Notes under the pieces: generated by a model
Seen by the model: only the letters and a program-made list of their open reading frames with translations
Told to the model about the DNA's origin: nothing
Database searches by the model: none
Translations under genes and position numbers: made by a program
Shown here: in pieces, positions 58,323 through 64,000 of the stretch
Position numbering within the stretch: position 1 is the stretch's first letter
Layout of the letters: every line of letters begins with the position of its first letter
NCBI GenBank assembly: GCA_001275005.1
Contig: JWZX01003205.1
Span: 1 to 64,000 of the forward strand
From: Chrysochromulina tobinii
Taxonomy: Eukaryota > Haptophyta > Prymnesiales > Chrysochromulinaceae
DNA: 64,000 bases
Direction of reading: 5' to 3'

Positions 58323-59742
58323 ATGGCGTCGCCTGTTTACAGCGGCAGCAACAGCGCGGCACGGGCCATCCTGCAGATCGATATCGACTGCTTTTACGCT
58401 CAAGTGGAGATGCTGCGCGGTCGTGTGGATCCGGACCGGCCGTTCGCTGTGACGCAAAAGTTCCTCGTGGTTACCGCCAACTATGCAGCCCGTGCGGCTG
58501 GTGTGGGCAAGCTGATGCCCATCGACCGCGCTAAGGCCAAGTGCCCAGAGCTGCTACTCGCCTCCGGAGAGGATCTGACGCCATATCGCGAAGCCTCGGC
58601 CGCGATCTTCACCGCGCTCACCCCGTTCGGACCCGTTCAGAAGCTCGGGCTTGATGAGATGTTTGTCGACGTGACGGCTGCAGCGCGCGAGCTGCTGCGT
58701 GCGGATGGTGCGATCCAATGGTCCGAGACCACGAGAATACATGCCGCTCGGCACGGCACCACATCTGCCGAGGCGCAAGCTCGCACCGGCACGGATTACC
58801 GTCCACAGGACCTACGTGCTTCGGATCAGATTGGCGTTGCAGCGGCTCTGGAGGCGGCGGCGGCCGAGGACGACGAGCAGGCACGGCTTCTGCGCGCCGC
58901 GAGTCACGTGGCGGTGCGCTGCAAGGCGGCAATCCGCGCGCAGAGCGGCCTGACCGCCTCTGTCGGCGTCGCCTCCTCGAAACTCCTCGCTAAGCTCTGC
59001 TGTGGATTGCACAAGCCGGATGGACTCACCGCTCTCCCACAGTCGGAAGCGCGTGCCTTTCTGGCGCCGCTCGACGTGCGCGTCCTGCCAGGCGTGGGCA
59101 GCGCCGCCACTGGCATGCTCCACTCTCTCGGCCTCACCACCGTCGGCGATCTCGGCGCGATCTCGACCGGCGCGCTGCACCGAGCGCTGAGCGAGCTTCC
59201 CGCCGCGCTGCTCAAGACGACGCGTCTGAGCGCCGCGCGATTGACGAGCCTCGCGGCGGGCCTCGACGTGGAGCCGGTCGTGCCGAGCGGCCCGCCCAAG
59301 AGCCTCAGCGTCGAGGACTCCTTCCGAGGAGCGAGCAGTTTCGAAGCCCTCGAGAAAGTGGTCGCCGTCCTCGTACCGGACTTGGTCGAGAGGCTTGCGC
59401 ACGACCGCGCGAGTCACGCACGAAGGGCGTGCACGCTCCTTATCCGCTGGCGCCACAGCGGCTCGCGCACGATGAATCACCCTCATGGCGCCGCGTCAGG
59501 TCACTCGATGTCGCGTAGCACGCCCATGCCGCATCTGGTATGCCGAGAGGGCTCAGGACAGCGCCTGGCTGACGAGCGCGCGCTTGCTGAGGTGGCGCTG
59601 GCCGTGTTGCGTGAGCAGCTGGCCCCAGCGCCATTCACACTCACGCTCCTGGGATTGGGCGCGACCAACTTTGAGCCGGCGCCGCGCCAGAGAGGTGGCG
59701 ACGCCGGCCAGGCCAAGGGCAACAGCGGCAGCAGCGGCAGCA

Positions 59743-59801
<59 letters not shown>

Positions 59802-60956
59802 TTGCTCGTCGCGCCGTCGCCATTGCCAATGGGCATGGCGACCGCCGCTGCTGCCCGCGCCGCTGCCGAGCTGCAGCGCAGCTGGCGCACCGACTATGCG
59901 GTGGCCGACGAGGCGAGATTGGGTCGAGATTGGGTCGTGTGCAGTAAAGCGGCTGAGCGCCGAAAACGCGAGCTCGGGATGGGGATGGTCGAGATCGGGT
60001 CGAGATTGGATCGAGATTGGGTCGAGCTCGGGGGCGGCAGCACGATAGGCGGCGATGCGAGCGGCAGCGGCGCGGGAAGGAGCGGCGCGACCGTTCGCGG
60101 AGCGAGTGGCAGCATCAGCGCCCGGTACAGCTCCCGCTTCCCGGAGGATGCCGAGTCAGTTGCCTGGGATGGCGGCGAGCCGGAGCTCGAGCTGGACTGT
60201 TACGGCAATGACGGCAACGAGGTGGAGACCACCGGCTGGTTCGAGAGTGACGAGCGCTGTCTCGAGCACTGTGTGGCGTCTGCGGCCGAGGACGACGAGC
60301 CGCGGGGCGGGCGCACCGGCACGCTCGTCGCACCTCTGGCGACGGCGACGAGCACCAGTGTGCAGCAGCCCTTGTCCGCGTACCTACGATCGCCATCCAA
60401 AGGTGTGGTGGCTGGTGGTGTGGTGGCTGGTGGTGTGGTGGCTGGTGGTGTGGTGGCTGGTGGTGTGGTGGCCTTAGGCAGCAAAGGTGCGGTGGCTATG
60501 GGCACGGTTGCCTCAGCCAGCGGCTCCAGCAGTGTGGGGGCAAGAGCTGCGCCGGGTCAGTCTCCTCCAGCCCCCGCCGTGCAAGCTCGCGAAGCAGCGG
60601 TGTCGGAGGCGCCTACTTGCCCTGTTTGCGGCCAAGTGCTTCGGCTGGACAATGCGCAAGTGAACTCTCACATCGACGAGTGTTTGAACAGCTCGCTGCT
60701 GCCGGCGGCGCCGAGCTCGTCGGCAGGCCTCGCGCCGTCCGGCTCGGCGAAGAAGCGATCTGGAATCTCCAGATCCAATCTCCAGATTCACATCTCGGCG
60801 AAGAAGCGAGCCCTCGTGCTGGAGAAGCCGCGAGAAGGGGGCAAGCGCAGGACTCCAACTGCTGCACGAGGCGGGCGTCAGCGCGACGACGGAGCGATAC
60901 AGTCGACGCTCGAGAGTTCTTGGGGCTGCCTTGGTGTCGGGTTGGTGCGTGAATAG
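58323..60956 (+). CDS. POLI: DNA polymerase iota (Y family) with UBZ zinc finger
   Basis: 877 residues from ATG 58323 (MASPVYSGSNSAARAILQID). Y-family catalytic core: LQIDIDCFYAQVEMLRGRVD, FLVVTANYAARAAGVGKLMP, LGLDEMFVDVT with the second catalytic acids, SVGVASSKLLAKLC, KPDGLTAL and LPGVGSAATGML (helix-hairpin-helix). The QKFLVVTANYAAR..GVGKLM block is most like Pol iota. A little-finger region follows (SVEDSFRGASSFE..., FTLTLLGLGATNF). The C-terminal half has a Gly run of about 20, acidic Ser-rich sequence, a GGVVAGGVVA repeat and a C2HC ubiquitin-binding zinc finger, CPVCGQVLRL...HIDEC, then a basic tail. It performs translesion synthesis in the nucleus. Confidence 0.92.
59739..59801 (+). 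repeat. GGC repeat encoding polyglycine
   Basis: About 20 consecutive ggc codons inside the polymerase iota gene, between the little finger and the C-terminal tail. Confidence 0.9.
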
Positions 60957-61062
60957 CACAGCACCAGCACGTCGATCTGTGAATAGCACAGCACCAGGAC
61001 GTCGATCTCGGATCTGTGAATAGCACAGCACCAGAACGTGCAACGTCGATAGCACAGCTCAC
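60949..61062. repeat. tandem repeat downstream of POLI
   Basis: Three full copies and one partial copy of a unit built on gtgaatagcacagcaccag and acgtcgatct. It overlaps the POLI stop codon (TAG within gaatagcac), so the repeat unit spans the gene end. Confidence 0.85.
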
Positions 61063-61441
61063 CAGGGCGGACGTCGATCTGCGCCGCACGCCAGGACGAC
61101 CTCCAGATTCCTCCAGATCCACTGCCCAGGCATCACGACTCTCTCGAGCATCGACTGACGACTACCGGGCCACATTGCGCAGGGGACTGAAAAGGGTGCA
61201 CGTATTGGGAAAAGCGGATATGAAAAGATCTAGTACTATGTAGAATTGAACTTCTTGTCACTGAGTTCAAAATCAGGAGGTGGGGAAAGTGTGTGAATCC
61301 AGAAGGAATACCTCCCCTACCCCTTTGTGTCAAAATGCATCGCGCCGAGATGATCAAGCGCCGAGGTGAGCTCTCGCGGACTGCACTCGTGTTGAGCAGC
61401 CTAAGCTGCACTCGCGGCCGGCCGATTACTTGGGGATCGAC

Positions 61442-62233
61442 ATGAACTTCTCTTCGAAGAAGCGCGCGCGCCCGAACGCGTGGAAGGAGCTGCAGCGCGA
61501 GCTGGACGAGCGCGAACGCCTTGAGGAGGATAACGCAGCCAAATTCGCGCGGATTGAAGCTCTGCAGATGCGTTCAGCCCTCGAGGACGAAATCGACCCG
61601 CAGAAGATGCACGCGTATCTCGACATCAGCATCGGCCACAATCAGGGCAAGGATCCCAAGCTCACGCGCGGTCGGCTGATTTTTGAGCTCTTCGACGACA
61701 TCATGCCGCGCACAGTCGAGCAGTTCCATCGGATGCTCGGCTCCGAAAAGCAGCCAACCTACGTGGGCTCGTCCATTTCCAAGATCTGGCCGGGATTCAA
61801 ATGTGAGGCGGGCGACCGCACGAGCAAGGTGGAAGGCTCGAGCTCCGGGCAGGAGCTGGTCTTCTCGCGCGTGGACCAGGAGGCCAACTGGCAGGTGCCG
61901 CATCTCAACCCGGGCGTGCTCTCGCTCACGGATGCCAAGTCATCCAAGTTCAACATCACGCTCCGAAAGGCAGAGGAGCTCGATGGATGGCACGCTGTCT
62001 TCGGCAAGACTGTGTACGGCTTTGACGTGCTCAAGGCGATCTCCGAGCAGGGCAACGACAACGGCGAGCCCAAGGTGCCTGTGATCATCACGGGCGGCGG
62101 CAGCGTGCCCAAGGGCACGCACCCTCGTGAATTCCTCAAGGCGATGGAGAAGCCCAAGCTGGATGAGCATCCCGAGAAGAAGGTCATGCGCTACTCAAGT
62201 ACTTACCGGCATACGGGGCTTATTGGGCACTAA
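61442..62233 (+). CDS. cyclophilin-type protein with degenerate active site
   Basis: 263 residues from ATG 61442 (MNFSSKKRARPNAWKELQRE). A charged coiled-coil N-terminus (ERERLEEDNAAKFARIEALQ) precedes a cyclophilin fold: YLDISIGHNQGKDPKLTRGR, LIFELFDDIMPRTVEQFHRM, KIWPGFKCEAGDRTSK, NPGVLSLTDAKSSKFNITL, DGWHAVFGKTVYGFDVLKAI and VPVIITGGG. The FHRIIPGFMCQGGD block is ISKIWPGFKCEAGD, so the catalytic Arg and surrounding residues are lost, and the LSMAN...GSQFFI block is also altered. It is probably a non-catalytic binding module. Confidence 0.8.
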   Translation: MNFSSKKRARPNAWKELQRELDERERLEEDNAAKFARIEALQMRSALEDEIDPQKMHAYLDISIGHNQGKDPKLTRGRLIFELFDDIMPRTVEQFHRMLGSEKQPTYVGSSISKIWPGFKCEAGDRTSKVEGSSSGQELVFSRVDQEANWQVPHLNPGVLSLTDAKSSKFNITLRKAEELDGWHAVFGKTVYGFDVLKAISEQGNDNGEPKVPVIITGGGSVPKGTHPREFLKAMEKPKLDEHPEKKVMRYSSTYRHTGLIGH

Positions 62234-62713
62234 TGCCGCCTCTCAGTCGGAGCACGTGCACAGAAAAAAGGGCTCAGACAAACGAGATAGTTACGACCGG
62301 CGGCGGGACCGGCGCGACTGGTGGGTCTCGGCGGTTGTGCAAATTGTGCTGCACCTTCCTTGTAACTTCCTAGGTCACCTTGTTCGCTCGTACCTTGGTT
62401 CGCGATCGCGTACAACAAGATTAATAGCTTGTGAGTGTGGCAGTGTAGAGCCGTGTGACCTAGATCCTAGTTTGGTTAAACGCTTCTCGTTCCCGGGACC
62501 GAGACGGAGCGAGAGATCAGAGAAGATTTATCTTTGTAATTGTATCAACATGAACATGGTCGATGGTGCTGGCCGCTCCGAGGGGCGACCACACCGCGCA
62601 CACAACCTCTTCTAGAGACGTGCCGTACGACGTGCACATGCGCAGTACCGTGCCACAGTCCGGTGACTCCAAGAGCTGATCGGCAGAGGTATTCCACTGA
62701 AGTTGTAGAAGTA
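62234..62713. other. intergenic, no gene seen
   Basis: Convergent spacer between the cyclophilin and the tail-anchored protein gene. No frame or repeat is convincing. Confidence 0.35.
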
Positions 62714-63040
62714 TTAGACAAAGCGGAGGAGAAAAAGCAAAATCATGCAGACAGCGCACGCGCCAGCGGCCAAGCGAAACGTCTTGATGCGCAAGCCGGG
62801 TACTGTCTCTACGCAGCGCGTCACCACGCGTTGAAGTTTTCCGTCCACTGCCAGTGGGTTTTGCTGCGACGCCATTTGGGCGGGGTCGGGCGAGATTGAG
62901 TCCAGGTCGTGGAAAACATGGCCACCGCTGGCGGTGCGCCTGTGAGGTCGTCCCGACTCGCCCACTTGCTGTGCCAACCACCGTCCCTGGTCTGTTCCAA
63001 ACGCAAGCCTGGTGTTGTAGTCGGGCACGTCGTCGCTCAT
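62714..63040 (-). CDS. small tail-anchored membrane protein
   Basis: 108 residues from ATG 63040 (MSDDVPDYNTRLAFGTDQGR). The C-terminus is a single membrane segment, AAGACAVCMILLFLLRFV, ending two residues later, preceded by basic residues (RIKTFR): the layout of a tail-anchored protein inserted post-translationally in the ER or an organelle membrane. The cytosolic part has no family I recognise. The length and hydrophilic amino part would suit a SNARE-like or Bet1-type protein, but no SNARE heptad layer is clear. Confidence 0.6.
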   Translation of the reverse strand: MSDDVPDYNTRLAFGTDQGRWLAQQVGESGRPHRRTASGGHVFHDLDSISPDPAQMASQQNPLAVDGKLQRVVTRCVETVPGLRIKTFRLAAGACAVCMILLFLLRFV

Positions 63041-63138
63041 GGCGGCGGCCGGCGAGGTTTTGGAGGGTGCGCCGCCTTGCTTCCGCGGCGTTCGCACCCT
63101 CCGAGTTTTGACGAAATTTCTCGACACACTTTCTGTTT

Positions 63139-63220
63139 AAGTCAAGTCAAGTCAAGCACATTCGATAGGCTTCCGTTTGGTTGTCTGTTGTTTACATAAA
63201 GACTTGACTTGACTTGACTT
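63139..63220. repeat. inverted AAGTC repeat upstream of the tail-anchored gene
   Basis: Arm 1 at 63139-63156 is aagtcaagtcaagtcaag; arm 2 at 63201-63220 is gacttgacttgacttgactt; the loop is 44 bases. A second short inverted pair, gttgtctg (63180-63187) and cagacaac (63223-63230), overlaps it. Confidence 0.85.
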
Positions 63221-63230
63221 CACAGACAAC

Positions 63231-63521
63231 TGATTTGACGTGCGACTGTCACCGAATCAGGAAGCGCCAATTTCATGTCTTCGGAACGGTTGAGTCTTGT
63301 GGTGTTTTGGACTTTTGGTGCGGGAGCGTGTGAAACTTTTCCCTGGGCCTGGTCGGTGGGTCGCTAACGAATCTAGGCACCAGCGCAGGCGCTGCGCCTG
63401 GTTTAAATATTAGGCTGGAGCTCGGACGGCGCGTGAGTGAGTGAGTGAGTCAGTTATTGAGATAAGTTTCACTCACACACAGACTCTCTCACTCGGACGC
63501 ACGGCGGCAGTTTGGTGCTCC
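63231..63521. other. intergenic, no gene seen
   Basis: Spacer between the TMED 3' end and the tail-anchored gene promoter, both on the minus strand. It holds a short gagtgagtgagt run (63433-63449). Confidence 0.3.
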
Positions 63522-64000
63522 TCAAATGACCCTCTTGACTTCGAAGAACGATTTGAGATCTGCCGGGCAGAGGGGTGAAGCGGTGCGCTGATCAGCCCAG
63601 GGAGCAGTCGCAAGGCGCGCGGGTCGGGCACGTGCGCAGTGCAATGCGCGGCTCGGGCGCGCCACACATAGGTTCTGCCATACAGTGACCCCAACGAGAA
63701 CGGCGGCCTCGATTAAAGTGAAGTAGAGGAGCCATGTGCGCGTGCTGTGCGTCATCTTAAGCTGCGCCGCATCGTGCTCGCGAATCTCATCTTGCACATC
63801 GCGCACCATGTTCATCGCCTCGTGCAGCTGCGTGGGGGAACATTGGGCGAGGGCACACTCGCACAAGGGTTGGCTGGAGCATGGTGCGAAAGGTGCGCTG
63901 TTGTGGCATGGATGCGAATATCGCGTAGCCTCACGTTTTTAATGCGCTCTTCGATGGGTGAGAGGTGTTCTGTCTTCGCCAGCTTGATCAGGTCCGGCGG
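63522..64000 (-). CDS. p24/TMED (emp24/gp25L) family cargo receptor, 5' partial
   Basis: The gene enters from the right edge. Exons seen: 64000-63935, 63827-63668 and 63559-63522 (TGA end). Translation gives LIKLAKTEHLSPIEERIKN, then LHEAMNMVRDVQDEIREHDA, a membrane segment TWLLYFTLIEAAVLVGVTVW and the tail QNLYLKSFFEVKRVI. This matches the C-terminal coiled coil, single transmembrane helix and FF...K(R)-type COPII/COPI-binding tail of p24 proteins, which cycle between ER and Golgi. Introns 63828-63934 (GTGAGG...CACGCAG) and 63560-63667 (GTGTGG...CCGGCAG) are GT-AG; the second is 108 bases with no in-frame stop. Confidence 0.9.
63560..63667 (-). other. GT-AG intron of the TMED gene (length divisible by 3)
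   Basis: Donor CCTAT|GTGTGG, acceptor CGGCAG|ATCTC, phase 1. Removing it restores NLYLKSFFEVKRVI. Because it is 108 bases with no in-frame stop, retention would insert 36 residues between the membrane segment and the sorting tail. Confidence 0.8.
63828..63934 (-). other. GT-AG intron of the TMED gene
   Basis: Donor AAAAAC|GTGAGG, acceptor CCCACGCAG|CTGCAC, phase 0, 107 bases. It joins PIEERIKN to LHEAMNMVRD in the p24 coiled coil. Confidence 0.8.

Overview
The window is nuclear DNA from a GC-rich (roughly two-thirds G+C by eye), gene-dense unicellular eukaryote. Genes lie on both strands with intergenic gaps of only 0.1-0.9 kb, and introns are few and short (49-178 bp, mostly GT-AG). Signs of a eukaryote are p24/TMED, PRMT, DNA polymerase iota, DBP9, an alpha-kinase, a GON4-like protein and a TFIIS N-terminal domain. 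Serine-proline linkers, LamG modules, an FkbM methyltransferase, a PC-esterase and cysteine modules of the CDDGG...C.YGADC.DC kind point to an alga. I favour a haptophyte or a similar secondary-plastid alga; this is inference, as no marker gene fixes the lineage.

Left part (1-18.3 kb), almost all minus strand. A giant secreted or membrane protein starts at 6679 and stays open through base 1, so its 3' end is outside the window. A small plus-strand gene (7499-7894) encodes only the CaMKII association domain. A coiled-coil/low-complexity gene (8390-10069) follows. Then comes a very large seven-exon gene (10190-18322) joining an HSP90-like ATPase, a DUF3684-like body, an IQ-like segment, a PABC/MLLE domain and a PDZ domain. 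Five of its six introns are bounded by direct repeats of neighbouring exon sequence, and two share one internal core. This is the most unusual feature of the window.

Middle (18.5-46 kb). In order: a Dicer-type helicase with dsRBD but no RNase III; a LOV-like PAS protein lacking the photoactive cysteine; a small KEN-box protein; a SpoU rRNA/tRNA methyltransferase gene interrupted by TGA at a conserved Trp; a double cyclic-nucleotide-binding protein; a GT31-like glycosyltransferase; a TTL-like protein; PRMT10; a four-PDZ/three-UIM protein; a TFIIS-LW protein; an alpha-kinase with UIM-like motifs; DBP9/DDX56; and several unrecognised proteins.

Right part (46-64 kb). In order: an EF-hand protein; a TrmY-type (DUF358) SPOUT methyltransferase with a zinc knuckle; a PC-esterase with a one-base frame break; a GON4-like SANT protein; a 2H-phosphoesterase-like protein; an FkbM methyltransferase divergent from DNA polymerase iota; a degenerate cyclophilin; a tail-anchored protein; and the 3' part of a p24/TMED gene that enters from the right edge.

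The genes do not form an operon-like pathway. Recurrent themes are local tandem duplication (some copies now sit at intron borders), homopolymeric or low-complexity protein tracts, and single-base breaks in otherwise conserved genes, which may be real or consensus errors. Start sites were chosen as in-frame ATGs. RNA genes were not found, but cannot be excluded by reading alone.
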